Source: an uncultured Sphingomonadaceae bacterium | Lineage (GTDB): Bacteria > Pseudomonadota > Alphaproteobacteria > Sphingomonadales > Sphingomonadaceae | Direction of reading: 5' to 3' | DNA length: 64,000 nucleotides | Assembly: GCA_947495985.1 (NCBI GenBank) | Contig: CANMBD010000001.1 | Coordinates: 1,054,001 to 1,118,000 of the forward strand | Part shown: in pieces, positions 17,286 through 27,079 of the stretch | How the letters are laid out: every line of letters starts with the position of its first letter | Numbering within the stretch: position 1 is the stretch's first letter | Made by a program: the position numbers and the translations under genes | Notes under the pieces: model-generated | Told to the model about the DNA's origin: nothing | What the model saw: only the letters and a program-made list of their open reading frames with translations | The model's database searches: none

Positions 17286-20189
17286 TCAATCCGCTACAAG
17301 TGCTACTTCAGCCCCATCGCTTACTTCTGGAGTAGGAAGAACATATGCGGCCACCGCGACATTTGAATCGAATATCCGCTCCGCCAGCACGGTAATGTCC
17401 CTAACCGTCATTTCGCGCAAAACGCTCTCACGCATGCGGTGCCGGACCATTCCATATCCACTCGTTTGTGCATCTCTCAGCACGCTCATCCAATAACCGT
17501 TATTCTCGAGTGAGCTGTCAATATCATCAATAATGGGCTTCAAGGCCCGTTGAAAAACATCTTCGTCAATGGACCCGGCTGCAAGTTGTTCTCCGACTTG
17601 CAATATGGCCTGACGGACTTCGCTGGCCTTTTCAGGTGCCGCTGTTACGCTGGCGAACATATAGCCGTAATCATCATACAGATTGCTCACGAACATCCCT
17701 GCACCTGGCGAATAGGTCAGTCCCATGTCTTCCCGGAGAACGTTCGATAAACGGTTGCGGAATATGCTGCGCAAGACCTGCATACGCAGAGGATCTTTGG
17801 GATCGGAAGCATCCGGCGCGGGCCAATATACCCGCACCATGGCCTGATCAGAATTACCTTGATGATAATATGTAAATGGTTCGGCAGGCTGTGGCGGAAA
17901 TTCCAGACTACGCATCTCTGGAAACGCACCTTTGTTATCAGCACGTTCTGGCAAGGCTCCAAATGTCCGCGCGACCTCCGCGATGGCAGTAGCCCTGTCG
18001 ATGTCACCCACGATAGTAATTTCTATCAAACCGTTTTGAAGCTGTGGGTCAATCCAGTCCCGGACATCCTGAATTTCGGGAGACAAAAAGGCCTCCAGAT
18101 CAGAAAAGCCATAACGCGGATCACCCGAGCGGATCATCCGGGGCAATTCCTTTTCCGCGACTGTCATCGGTGAAGCTTTGTGGGTTGGGTACCAAGCTTC
18201 CATTTTCTCATGATAGCGTTTGGCCGTCTGCTCACGATAAGCAGGCGCCGTGATATGTGCTGTCATCAAATTCATCTGGTCGGCAAAGTCTTTCGGGTCC
18301 GTGCGACCGACAACTTCCAAAGCATCATTATCCGGACGCAGGCGAACACGGGCGCCGACATTCTTACCTGCAAACAGTGTTTGCAGATCATCTGCACTAT
18401 GCCCCTCCACGCCGCTGCGGCTTAAGAGATTTTCCGCCAGTCTGCGCAGTTCTTCGCTTTTTTCCGGCATAGACAGGAAGCCGCTCCCAACTCTCACGCG
18501 GATACCGATAGTATCAGCATCAAAAACCGTCTGCTTGAAATTCAGCCGAACATTATTGGCAAAGGTGATGGTATAGGCATCGGCATCGGCCAGATAGGAT
18601 TCTTTTTCAACGCGGCCGGGTTCTCCGAATTCGGTATAAGCAAATTTGGTGGCCTGCTGGCTTTCCGGTGCTGAAACAGCAATTTGACGGGATGCCAGAA
18701 ATGCCGACCTTATTTCCTCTTCAGGATTATCAATTTTTTGGCTGGTGGCGAGATAAACTACAGGCTCTTCAAAGCCTGCCCAACGTTCACGAAACACGCG
18801 CTCCACGTCCTCCAGCGTTATTTCCGCAACAAATTCCTCAAAACGTGCAAGGCTGTCTTCCGGTGCAGTGAACACACGTTCATTGGCGAAACTGTCCACC
18901 AGCTCCTTGGCATAGTTATATTCAAGTCTCGCATAGGTTTTGCGCGTATCCTTGCGATCTACGGCGACCTGCTGCGCTTTGCGTTGCCTTGCGATAACCT
19001 CATCCAGTTCGGCTTGCGAAAAACCGTAGGCCAGCGCCCTCCGGATTTCCTGATCTCCTGCCGCCAATGCTTCTTTCCAATTGTCCGGTCCGCTGCGTAG
19101 CCGAATGATCCACGCGTCAACAGTATCTTCCGGCGCATAGCGGCTGATGGACCCGTTCAGGAAATTCGCCTCACCAGAATCAATCATACGGTCGAGCCGA
19201 CGATTGACAATCTGTGCGCCCAGAGCCCTCAAAAACCTCTCTTTTCGCCTCGCCTTGTTGTCCGGCCACTTCTTGTAGGGTTGCAGCGATCCCAATGACA
19301 CAAAGGTCAATATTTCATCATGGTGGTGATAGCCAATTTTTCCCGGGACAATATCAGCGGGTGGAAGTTTCGCCTGGGGAAGCGCTTTGGTCTTCGGCCG
19401 CCAATCGCTGAAATAAGTCTTGATCTTTTCGATCGCCAGATCAGTTTCGACGTCGCCGATAAAAGCGATGAAAGTATTTTCCGGGCGATAATAGCCGCGA
19501 TAATATTTGACAAATTCTGATCGCGGCATCGTTGCGATGGTTTCATCTACACCGATTGGCAAGCGATCAGTCAGACCACTGCCTTCGGTCAAGAACCCCA
19601 TATTGGCGATCAGAGCCCGGAAAGTGATAGAATCCCGGCTGCGTTTTTCCGACGCAATTACACCACGCTCCCGTTCGATTGCTTCTTCATCAAGAGTCAG
19701 GTTTTCCGCCGTTTCACGCATCAGAAAAAAGGCTTCGTTCAAGATTTCGTCACCTACTGTCGGCAGATTGAGTTTGTAGGTGGTCTGACTGAAACCAGTA
19801 CTGGCATTGGTGTCTGCGCCAAATGCCAGGCCATAGCGCTCCAGGCGCTTGATCATCTCACCCTCGGCAACGTTCTTCGAACCGTTAAAGGCCATATGTT
19901 CAAGAAAATGAGCAATGCCTCTCTGCTCTTCCGTCTCGTTCAGTGAACCGGTGGCAACCCGCATCCGGACCGCTGCGACGCCGCTCGGCGTGCTGTTTTT
20001 CATAACCGCGTAGCGCAAACCGTTTTCGAGCGTTCCGTAAACCACCCGCGAATCCGGCTTCAAATCGCTGCCATCATGGGCAAAGCCGCCTTTGATGTCG
20101 TCACCTTTGGCCATTACTGGGTTCCCGGCAAATAAGGAAAGCGATGCAAACACTGCAGCCGCCAGTCGCAGGCACGATTTCTGTTGCAT
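17286..20189 (-). CDS. Exported M16-family zinc metalloprotease (insulinase/PqqL-like)
   Basis: A 967-aa protein starting at ATG 20189 (CTGGAG Shine-Dalgarno). A signal peptide ends near PVMA-KG, so the protein is periplasmic or surface-bound. The inverted zinc motif HFLEH lies at ~94-98, with the downstream Glu in a helix reading ERERGVIASEKR. The second half (~550-967) is the inactive M16 repeat that completes the clam-shell chamber. The length matches the two-domain FusC/PqqL class rather than short pitrilysin halves. It lies 265 bp downstream of a TonB-dependent receptor gene on the same strand. This suggests it may cleave peptides or proteins imported by that receptor, an inference explained in the findings. 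Confidence 0.88.
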   Translation of the reverse strand: MQQKSCLRLAAAVFASLSLFAGNPVMAKGDDIKGGFAHDGSDLKPDSRVVYGTLENGLRYAVMKNSTPSGVAAVRMRVATGSLNETEEQRGIAHFLEHMAFNGSKNVAEGEMIKRLERYGLAFGADTNASTGFSQTTYKLNLPTVGDEILNEAFFLMRETAENLTLDEEAIERERGVIASEKRSRDSITFRALIANMGFLTEGSGLTDRLPIGVDETIATMPRSEFVKYYRGYYRPENTFIAFIGDVETDLAIEKIKTYFSDWRPKTKALPQAKLPPADIVPGKIGYHHHDEILTFVSLGSLQPYKKWPDNKARRKERFLRALGAQIVNRRLDRMIDSGEANFLNGSISRYAPEDTVDAWIIRLRSGPDNWKEALAAGDQEIRRALAYGFSQAELDEVIARQRKAQQVAVDRKDTRKTYARLEYNYAKELVDSFANERVFTAPEDSLARFEEFVAEITLEDVERVFRERWAGFEEPVVYLATSQKIDNPEEEIRSAFLASRQIAVSAPESQQATKFAYTEFGEPGRVEKESYLADADAYTITFANNVRLNFKQTVFDADTIGIRVRVGSGFLSMPEKSEELRRLAENLLSRSGVEGHSADDLQTLFAGKNVGARVRLRPDNDALEVVGRTDPKDFADQMNLMTAHITAPAYREQTAKRYHEKMEAWYPTHKASPMTVAEKELPRMIRSGDPRYGFSDLEAFLSPEIQDVRDWIDPQLQNGLIEITIVGDIDRATAIAEVARTFGALPERADNKGAFPEMRSLEFPPQPAEPFTYYHQGNSDQAMVRVYWPAPDASDPKDPLRMQVLRSIFRNRLSNVLREDMGLTYSPGAGMFVSNLYDDYGYMFASVTAAPEKASEVRQAILQVGEQLAAGSIDEDVFQRALKPIIDDIDSSLENNGYWMSVLRDAQTSGYGMVRHRMRESVLREMTVRDITVLAERIFDSNVAVAAYVLPTPEVSDGAEVALVAD

Positions 20190-20454
20190 CAAAAAATCTC
20201 CAGAGAATCAGGGGAAGCAATCTGATTTTGTTAAAGCTTGTTACTATATAAGACGCACAAGAATGCGAAGCCCTCAACAAATACTGAACTATTAACAATC
20301 CATTTTTCTACAAATATCTTGCCAGTCGCATCTGACCAGATTCACCTTTGAAGTGATTAATGCCTTCGACAAAGCTCTGTTTCCCAAGAGTGATACGGGG
20401 TATTGGGGTGGGAACGATCACGCCCGGGAAACAGATAAGGGAAATAGATGAACT
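20190..20454 (-). other. Intergenic region between TonB receptor and M16 protease genes
   Basis: This 265-bp gap on the transcribed strand has no ORF of note. It contains the nested inverted repeat at 20377-20434 (listed separately). Nearer the protease it is AT-rich and could hold a separate promoter. Confidence 0.4.
20377..20434. repeat. Nested inverted repeat (structured element) between receptor and protease genes
   Basis: CTGTTTCCC (20377-20385) and GGGAAACAG (20426-20434) are perfect 9-bp arms. Inside them GTGAT (20390-20394) pairs with ATCAC (20417-20421), with symmetric 4-nt internal loops and a 22-nt G-rich (plus strand) apical loop. There is no T-run, so it is not a classical terminator. 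It starts about 20 nt after the receptor stop on the transcribed strand. Confidence 0.55.
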
Positions 20455-23400
20455 TTAGAAGCTCCCGCGAATACCCATCGTAACTGTGCGACCGCCGTTG
20501 AATTGAAGCGATGTTGGAAAGAAGAAATCTGCATCACTGCGGCCGGGTGTAGGAGCAATCGCTGAACGAATATCCGCTTCACGTTTGCCGCGAAGCAAAT
20601 CATCACCTTCCAGAAATATCGTCCAATTTCCGCCCAACTTGTCAAAATTGTAGGACATGCGCAGGTCCAGCGTCGAAAAAGCGGGTATAGTGGTATTCAA
20701 ATCAGTAATTGCATATCTGGTCACGGTCTGTGTTTGGCGAGTATAGATCAGTCGCGCCTCAAAACCATCGCGTGCATAATCCAGAGACAGATTGTAGACC
20801 CAAGCTGCCTGATCTGCCAACGGTCGATCAAGGCTGGTCTGCCCAGGGTTTCCATCAGCATCAAAACTTTGCACCAGCGTCGGAAAATCGCCCTTGGTAT
20901 AAGTCAAATTGCCGAGCACACCGAAATCGCTCAGGAAGCCCGGCAGAAAATTCAGTTGCCGGATCGCTTCAAGCTCAAACCCATATATTTTCCCGCCTTC
21001 TCCGTTTTCAGGTCGATTCAACCTGAACACGGTGTTTGGCTGAAACTCAAAGAGGTCCGGGCGCGCGTCTACCAGTGGCGCTAGTTCGGACAACACCCGC
21101 TCCCGTATTCCATCTGTCGGCGTACCTTGAAAGAAGACATTGGTGAAGTTGTTGCTTATTTTTTTGTAGAAAAAGCCCGCACGGAGCAAACCCGGACTGT
21201 CATCGAAATAATAGGCAACATCAAAATCGAAATTGTCCGTCGTCGATGGTTTCAAATCGGGATTCGCTTCACTTATCGTCACCGAAGGATCACCAAAAGG
21301 AGGGTTTTCACGCAAATCTATACCGATAGTATTTGTCCGCCTGATCAGACGGAAGTCTGGATTAACTGTCGAACGGAAATAGCCAAATCTGGCCACCAGA
21401 TTGTCGATGGGACGATAATTAACAAGAATGCTGGGCGTCCACGTCGTTTGGCTTCCTGAAACATCAACGAAATTGACCAAGCCGAAATCCAGGAAAGTCG
21501 CTCTAGGCTCGCGTTGGAGACCAGGCAGGTTAAGAGTGATTGTGGGTGCGCTGAGGGTTGTACCAGACCGGAATGTCCTTTCCCAACGGACACCGCCGAT
21601 CGCATCGAAATCTCCAAATTCAACTTTGGCTTCAATATAACCTGCAATACGGTCTTCAATCGTTTTGGCGGGAATCAGGCCACCTACATCCTGGATCGGA
21701 TCCAGAGTACTGGCGTCGGTGAAACGGAACCGCTCTTCATTAAATGCAGTGTTTGGGTCATCTTCTGTGAATCCTGCCAAGCCATCAAACAGAGCATCGA
21801 CGGAGCCTGTATTAAATATCGGGAATAAAATACCGCCTTGGCCGATATCTGCCAACGACGTGTTGCTTACAAAACCGGTTCCAATGTCGTTGGTGGACGT
21901 ATTTCGTCCAAAAATACGGGCATAGTTGATGTCACGCCTTAGCCCCCCGACTGTGGCAGTTGCAAATCTGTCATCTGCACTTTGTCTTTCGCTCCGATCA
22001 TATTTGAAGCCCCCTTCAAGATAATTCAGAAAGCTGGCATCAAAGTCATAACGCAAGCTGCCTTCAGCAAAATATGCTTCGGTCGGACTATCCGTGCTGG
22101 TCCGGTTGGCAGTTGAAATAAAATAGTTCGCCGGATCAGAAAAATAAGCCTGTCCATCAGCACTGAGCAAACCAAAAGGGACGCCGTTTGAGCTTGTCGT
22201 AACAACACCAGAAACAATACGCGGCGTCATCGCTGCATCATCATCTGGGTTGGTGACAACGGATTCCGGGATTAAGACTCCAGCAAGGTCTCTATTGATA
22301 TTCCCACTCAGACCGACATTTACATTGCTGGATGTTGATTTTGTTTTATTATAGCCCGCCTTATACTTGATAGTCCATCGGTCGAGCAGCGTATCACCAC
22401 GCAGACTGATCGAGTTGCTGACCAACTCCTGATCCCTGGTATTCAAGGCGATAAATGGAGCAAACCCGGTGAAAGTACTTCGCCTGCGCACCTCGCCACC
22501 CAATTCCGGGATAGGCATTATTGTGGATGCAGTAAGGAAGCGCAAGGATGTGCGCGATGTGTTCGTCAAGAAATCGCGCTGATTACGCTGGAGATCCAAG
22601 CGTAATTTTGTATGCGATCCGATATCCCATGCAAGGTTAATGGATGCGAGCAAGTTCTCTTCGTCTCTGTCACGCATCAGGTAGTTCGCACCAGTCAGCA
22701 ATCGATCGCCGAATTCGTCGTCATAGGGAAACTGCGCAGGCGGTGGCACACGACCTGCGCTTGGGAAACCATCCGGTATCACAAAAGGCGCCGAGCCCGA
22801 GATCGCGACATCGTAGTTTCGCCGATTGGTTTTACGATAAGTTACCGTGCCGGCAATGCCGAAATTGTCGGTAATCTTTTTCGCTATTGTCCCGTTAATC
22901 TGATATTCTTCACCGAAATCCCTATCCAGCCCCGTCTCGCCTTCAATCCCTAAGTTGATTGCAAAATCACCATAGTCCAAGCCTGATTTGGTCTCGATCT
23001 CAACCAGTCCGCCAGAACCGTTGGATTCCATACTGGGCAGCAGTGATTTTTGAATTCGGACTTCCGCAATATTTTCCGCAAGAAAACCGCTGAGATCAAT
23101 GGTCCGCTCAAATCCTGTACCCTGTAGTTCAAGCCCGTTGAGCTGAACGTTTATCGCCTCGGAACTAAATCCGCGAACTGTGATCCTTGAACCCTCGCCA
23201 GTTTCTCCATCTCGACCAAATGCTACTCCAGAGACTCTCCGTAAAGCCTCCGAAACCGTTTCGGCCGGAAAACCGCCCAGCAAATCTGAAGACACAATAG
23301 TCGCATTGTTGTCCGCATTTTTCTGCTTGTTCAGCGCCTGTTGAATAGAACTGCGATAACCGAAAACGACGATATCCTGATTGGCTTCACCGACCTGTAC

Positions 23401-24075
23401 ATTGGCTTGCTGACGTGATCCGGGGGATACGGATACGGTTACAGTTTTGACCTGCTCACCCAGATATTCCACCCGGACAACCTGCTGCCCACGCGGAACA
23501 GCGGGGAAATAATATTGGCCGCGATCATCTGTAACTGCTTCCAGGTTGGTTCCATCTATGCGTACCAACGCGCCCCGCAAAGCGCTGCCGGTGCTTGTAT
23601 TCACGACCGTACCGGAAACTATACCGGTGCTACGACCTTCCGGTGAGCGATCGTCTTGAATAGCTGTTCCAGCAGAAGTGTTTTGAACGACGGCAGGCGC
23701 CGCGGAGGCCGCAGTTGCTGATGGTGCTGCTCTGTTTCGCAACAACCGTGATGTATTTGCAATCCGGAGAGCCAGTACATTTGGTTCGATTTCACGAAAG
23801 GAAATGGCTGTATCGCGTAGCAACAGACGCAGCGCCTGTATCGGGGTCAAACGACCGGACACGGCATTTGCCCGCTTATTCGCAACTATCTCCGGCGGAT
23901 AAACAAGATTCTTTCCAGTCTTCAGCGCATAGCTTTTCAAGGCAGAGGACAAAGCCTGGTCCGGCATGTTGAAGGATATCGCCTGTTCCTGGGCATGGGC
24001 CGATCCGACGATTGCGATATTGGCGGCACCGGTTAACATTGCTGCTTGCAACAGCTTGAACGAACGAGATTGCAT
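20455..24075 (-). CDS. TonB-dependent outer-membrane receptor with STN signalling domain
   Basis: A 1206-aa protein with a signal peptide ending at SAHA-QE. Residues ~30-105 are a secretin/TonB short N-terminal (STN) domain, the part that signals to a FecR-type protein. A carboxypeptidase-regulatory-like beta-sandwich follows (~148-235), then the plug (~240-370, with ITVRGFSSEAINVQLNG) and a 22-strand barrel ending in GIRGSF. The plug resembles the Caulobacter/Xanthomonas-type large receptor subgroup. A GGGGATC Shine-Dalgarno precedes the ATG. Upstream are fecR and fecI homologues on the same strand, and downstream is an exported M16 protease. The receptor should import a substrate through TonB and also turn on its own sigma factor. 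The substrate is unknown; siderophore, glycan and peptide/protein are all possible. Confidence 0.92.
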   Translation of the reverse strand: MQSRSFKLLQAAMLTGAANIAIVGSAHAQEQAISFNMPDQALSSALKSYALKTGKNLVYPPEIVANKRANAVSGRLTPIQALRLLLRDTAISFREIEPNVLALRIANTSRLLRNRAAPSATAASAAPAVVQNTSAGTAIQDDRSPEGRSTGIVSGTVVNTSTGSALRGALVRIDGTNLEAVTDDRGQYYFPAVPRGQQVVRVEYLGEQVKTVTVSVSPGSRQQANVQVGEANQDIVVFGYRSSIQQALNKQKNADNNATIVSSDLLGGFPAETVSEALRRVSGVAFGRDGETGEGSRITVRGFSSEAINVQLNGLELQGTGFERTIDLSGFLAENIAEVRIQKSLLPSMESNGSGGLVEIETKSGLDYGDFAINLGIEGETGLDRDFGEEYQINGTIAKKITDNFGIAGTVTYRKTNRRNYDVAISGSAPFVIPDGFPSAGRVPPPAQFPYDDEFGDRLLTGANYLMRDRDEENLLASINLAWDIGSHTKLRLDLQRNQRDFLTNTSRTSLRFLTASTIMPIPELGGEVRRRSTFTGFAPFIALNTRDQELVSNSISLRGDTLLDRWTIKYKAGYNKTKSTSSNVNVGLSGNINRDLAGVLIPESVVTNPDDDAAMTPRIVSGVVTTSSNGVPFGLLSADGQAYFSDPANYFISTANRTSTDSPTEAYFAEGSLRYDFDASFLNYLEGGFKYDRSERQSADDRFATATVGGLRRDINYARIFGRNTSTNDIGTGFVSNTSLADIGQGGILFPIFNTGSVDALFDGLAGFTEDDPNTAFNEERFRFTDASTLDPIQDVGGLIPAKTIEDRIAGYIEAKVEFGDFDAIGGVRWERTFRSGTTLSAPTITLNLPGLQREPRATFLDFGLVNFVDVSGSQTTWTPSILVNYRPIDNLVARFGYFRSTVNPDFRLIRRTNTIGIDLRENPPFGDPSVTISEANPDLKPSTTDNFDFDVAYYFDDSPGLLRAGFFYKKISNNFTNVFFQGTPTDGIRERVLSELAPLVDARPDLFEFQPNTVFRLNRPENGEGGKIYGFELEAIRQLNFLPGFLSDFGVLGNLTYTKGDFPTLVQSFDADGNPGQTSLDRPLADQAAWVYNLSLDYARDGFEARLIYTRQTQTVTRYAITDLNTTIPAFSTLDLRMSYNFDKLGGNWTIFLEGDDLLRGKREADIRSAIAPTPGRSDADFFFPTSLQFNGGRTVTMGIRGSF

Positions 24076-24252
24076 GTTGATCCCCTGTCTTTCTATCCCT
24101 GTTGGCTGTCAGTCATCCGCTGACTAGCCTCACAAAAGGTAAGACGCGCGAGGTTCACCATCCCTCAAAATCTTTTTCAGATACGGGTGGGATATTGGTA
24201 ATTCTGGGATAGATTGTTCTTGAAAAAGGCTATTTTTTTCAGATGCTAAAGC

Positions 24253-25323
24253 TCATTCTTTCCAGTCGAGAACGATGTCACCTTCACCAGATGGAGCACT
24301 GTTTCTAACGGGGAACGATGCTTCGAGAGCCGCAGCAAAACTGTCAACAGAACCGACCTGGAAAATACCGCTAACCCGCATGTCGGAAAGCGTTGGATCG
24401 CCGAAAACCAGCTTACGCGAGGAATATCTGTTCACCTCCTGAACAATCATGCCCAGTGGTTCATTGTCAAAAATCAGGCGCCCGTCTTTCCAGCTTGTCG
24501 CCACGGCCGTATCGATCACATTGACCTTGAAAGGTTGACCACCCTGCGCAATGAGCTGCTCTCCCGGTTTCAACTGTTTCTTGCTGACCGCATCCGGATT
24601 GGCAGTATCACTGTCATCCTGATCGACCGTCACGATTCCTTCGATCAGGGTCACACGCACTTCGTCATCGCTCCGCCGAACTGAGAAAGTCGTGCCAATA
24701 GCGGTAACCAGTTTGCCATCGGCTTCCACTACGAAAGGACGATCGGCATCCTTGGCAACTTCGAACAATGCTTCGCCGCGCAGCAGGATCAGGTCACGCC
24801 TGTCCTCGCTAAAATTAATCTGGACCAGACTGTCGGTATTGAGCTCAACAACGGAACCGTCCGGCAGGTTGACCGTCGATCTCTGACCGATAGCCGTCCT
24901 GTAAATGGGTGAAGACTGTGATCCACCCTGGGCCAGTTGTTGGGACGGATCCGCATCATTAGAACTACCCACATTCCCAAAGGGGTTTAGCATCACCATC
25001 GAAACAACTACGACCAGGAGAGAAGCCGCAATCGCGCCATATTTCATCCAGCTATTGTTATTCGATCCTGCAGACACAGCGAGGGCATTTTGGCGCATCG
25101 CCATAATCTCGTCATCGACAGCGCTATCCTGCATTGCCGTCCAGACCTCTTCCTGCAACGCATAAGCCTCCGCATGTTCAGGCGATTTTTCGAGCCACGC
25201 CTTGAAACGCCGTTGGTCCCCTTTGCCGGCATTATCTGCACGCAGCCTTGCAAACCAGTAGGCAGCTTGTTCCTCGACGCTGTTATCCGCATCCAGTGCA
25301 TTCATGTTGTGAGGATCCATCAT
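24253..25323 (-). CDS. FecR-type anti-sigma factor/sigma regulator
   Basis: A 356-aa single-pass inner-membrane protein. The cytoplasmic N-terminus (~15-65) is the DUF4880 segment (AAYWFARL...FKAWLEKSPEHAEAY) that holds the sigma factor. A membrane helix lies at ~93-113. The periplasmic part contains the FecR domain (LPDGSVVELNTDS, ~150-265) and a C-terminal STN-binding region (~280-356). In Fec systems it relays the loaded state of the receptor to the sigma factor. Its start overlaps the sigma-factor stop by 4 bp. An A/T-rich weak hairpin follows the stop, so the receptor may have its own promoter. Confidence 0.9.
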   Translation of the reverse strand: MMDPHNMNALDADNSVEEQAAYWFARLRADNAGKGDQRRFKAWLEKSPEHAEAYALQEEVWTAMQDSAVDDEIMAMRQNALAVSAGSNNNSWMKYGAIAASLLVVVVSMVMLNPFGNVGSSNDADPSQQLAQGGSQSSPIYRTAIGQRSTVNLPDGSVVELNTDSLVQINFSEDRRDLILLRGEALFEVAKDADRPFVVEADGKLVTAIGTTFSVRRSDDEVRVTLIEGIVTVDQDDSDTANPDAVSKKQLKPGEQLIAQGGQPFKVNVIDTAVATSWKDGRLIFDNEPLGMIVQEVNRYSSRKLVFGDPTLSDMRVSGIFQVGSVDSFAAALEASFPVRNSAPSGEGDIVLDWKE

Positions 25324-25898
25324 TCTGGCGGCCCCAAACGATGTGCAAGGTGCTTGATGGCATCCATCATGTGCTTTTCAACTGAACTCATCGATATACC
25401 TAATTGCTGCGCGATCTCGCGATATTTAAACTCTTCAAACCTGTGCAACAGGAAAACGTTCCGTGTGCGTTCCGGCAATTCGTTTAATGCGTTTTTCAGC
25501 GCTACTACTTTCTCTTTACCTAACAAGACGCGCTCGGGAGAAAGTTCCTCAAAAGCATTTTCATTTTGGTCAGATAAATGCTTGGTAAAGGATCTTTTGG
25601 TTGCTTCGCGCCGCGCCTTGTCACGTAACAAGTTGGCTGCGATCTGGAATATGAAGGCTTCTGGCCGCTCCAATTTGGCTGAATCTGTCCTCGACGTCAG
25701 ACGGTAAAAGACGTCTTGCACAAGATCGTCCACTTCATTCTGATTGTAGACTCTTTTCCGGAAATATTTTTCCAGCGGAACACGAAACTGTGAAAAAAGC
25801 TCGACCAAGCCATCATGCAGCGCTTGTCCGTCAAGATCATCTGCAGCGGACGTAACACCTGCAGATTTCTGGGATTCATTGTCTTTACGTGATGTCAA
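25320..25898 (-). CDS. ECF RNA polymerase sigma factor (FecI-like)
   Basis: I place the start at the TTG at 25898, because it follows an AGGGGCT Shine-Dalgarno at the right distance and gives 192 aa, the usual FecI length; the open frame extends further upstream without family similarity. Region 2 (LEKYFRKR...DDLVQDVFYRL, ~45-75) and region 4 (LPERTRNVFLLHRFEEFKYREIA, then a helix-turn-helix) are clear. It directs polymerase to the receptor locus when released by the adjacent FecR protein. It overlaps fecR (ATGA), so the two are translationally coupled. Confidence 0.9.
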   Translation of the reverse strand: MTSRKDNESQKSAGVTSAADDLDGQALHDGLVELFSQFRVPLEKYFRKRVYNQNEVDDLVQDVFYRLTSRTDSAKLERPEAFIFQIAANLLRDKARREATKRSFTKHLSDQNENAFEELSPERVLLGKEKVVALKNALNELPERTRNVFLLHRFEEFKYREIAQQLGISMSSVEKHMMDAIKHLAHRLGPPE

Positions 25899-26085
25899 TC
25901 TAGCCCCTAATCGAATCCGGTCAGATGGCGTAATAAAGGGGCAGAAGATAATATTTGTCAACGAATGTATAAGTATTGGCCTTTTATGTCGGCAGTGAAA
26001 TACTATTAGTTCAATGGTATGTCTTGTCGCTGGCAAATCACGTTTTTGCAGTCACTTCGGCCATCGCAACAAGCTGATCCGGTGG

Positions 26086-26114
26086 TTGACATTCAACCCG
26101 ATCCTGTTTACGCG
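26086..26114 (+). promoter_or_regulatory. Possible promoter of tRNA-Arg
   Basis: A perfect TTGACA at 26086-26091 is followed after 17 bp by TACGCG, a weak -10. It lies about 60 bp before the mature 5' end of tRNA-Arg. The -35 is convincing, the -10 is not. Confidence 0.35.
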
Positions 26115-26175
26115 CTGAGCCGCAGAAAACTGCGAATAAGCAGCTTTTCTTCGGAAACAGGGATTTCTAAGGTGC

Positions 26176-26252
26176 GCGCCCGTAGCTCAGCTGGATAGAG
26201 CGCGAGACTTCTAATCTTGAGGCCACAGGTTCGACTCCTGTCGGGCGCGCCA
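26176..26252 (+). tRNA. tRNA-Arg (anticodon TCT)
   Basis: A 77-nt cloverleaf with acceptor arm GCGCCCG/CGGGCGC, D-arm GCTC...GAGC, anticodon loop CTTCTAA (TCT reads AGA codons), T-arm GTTCGACTC and encoded CCA. The gene lies 11 bp from the convergent Nudix gene. No integrase or direct repeat is seen beside it. Confidence 0.94.
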
Positions 26253-26263
26253 ATCCTTGTTTT

Positions 26264-27079
26264 CTATTTGTTAAAACCGCGCTGTACGGCATCCATCGGT
26301 TCGGACGTGATCGGATATCCAATCCCCTCCGGTATGCATAAATGCACGCCATCGTCGCGCTTTTCGATGGTCGGAGACACCATAGTTACCGGATGGCTCA
26401 TGCTGTGCTCTGCGGCCTCAACAAACGAACCAAATTGCGCCAGTCGTTCCAGATTGCGCTTGGTCGGAAAGATGATTTTGACCTCTCCGGCATCCGCTTT
26501 GTCCAGCACGCCCTGCGCGCTGCTCCAGAACAGATTATAATTTTCGGTTTCATCGACCGTCGCTTCTGCGGCGTGATCGTCGTGCGATATCATGTAGAAG
26601 CGTGTATCGAAAACGCGTTTTTCGGCAAAAGGCGGACACCAGCGGGTAAATGGTACCAACTTGTCGAGACTTAACTGCCAGTCAAACTGGCCACATATCT
26701 CAGACAAAACCGTGCCATCATGCAGGGCTGCACGCGCCTCCGTCACCCGCTTTGCCGCAAGGTCACCGTCAACCGCAACGGCGATGCCGGTTTCTTCAAT
26801 GGATTCTCGAATTGCCGCAATACGCGCGCCATATTCATCGACGTCATCATGGCCAAGAGCTCTGGCAAAATCATGGTCGGCATCATCCACTCTTCCCCCG
26901 GGGAAAACCGCCGCACCAGCAGCAAATGCCATTTTTGCAGAACGTTCCACCATCAACAGGTCCGGTGCCGTGTTACCCGGCTGATCCCGAAAAATAACCA
27001 GTGTTGAGGCGGGAATGGGTTTTGGCATTGGTTTCCCGGTCAGGGCATCAATAGTGTTCGGCTTATTTTGATCTGTCAT
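26264..27079 (-). CDS. NUDIX hydrolase
   Basis: A 271-aa protein starting at ATG 27079 (an ATG 45 bp upstream is possible). The Nudix box is present but long-spaced: GGRVDDAD, then AIRESIEETGI with the REx2EExG core (~residues 55-100). The long C-terminal half places it in the larger NUDT19/RppH-unlike subgroup seen in sphingomonads, which includes putative CoA-diphosphate or nucleotide-sugar hydrolases. It hydrolyses a nucleoside-diphosphate-linked substrate in the cytoplasm, unidentified here. Confidence 0.83.
   Translation of the reverse strand: MTDQNKPNTIDALTGKPMPKPIPASTLVIFRDQPGNTAPDLLMVERSAKMAFAAGAAVFPGGRVDDADHDFARALGHDDVDEYGARIAAIRESIEETGIAVAVDGDLAAKRVTEARAALHDGTVLSEICGQFDWQLSLDKLVPFTRWCPPFAEKRVFDTRFYMISHDDHAAEATVDETENYNLFWSSAQGVLDKADAGEVKIIFPTKRNLERLAQFGSFVEAAEHSMSHPVTMVSPTIEKRDDGVHLCIPEGIGYPITSEPMDAVQRGFNK

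Noticed and set aside
26150..26300. Integration site at tRNA-Arg
   Set aside because: No integrase, no direct repeat of the tRNA 3' end and no foreign gene block follow it.
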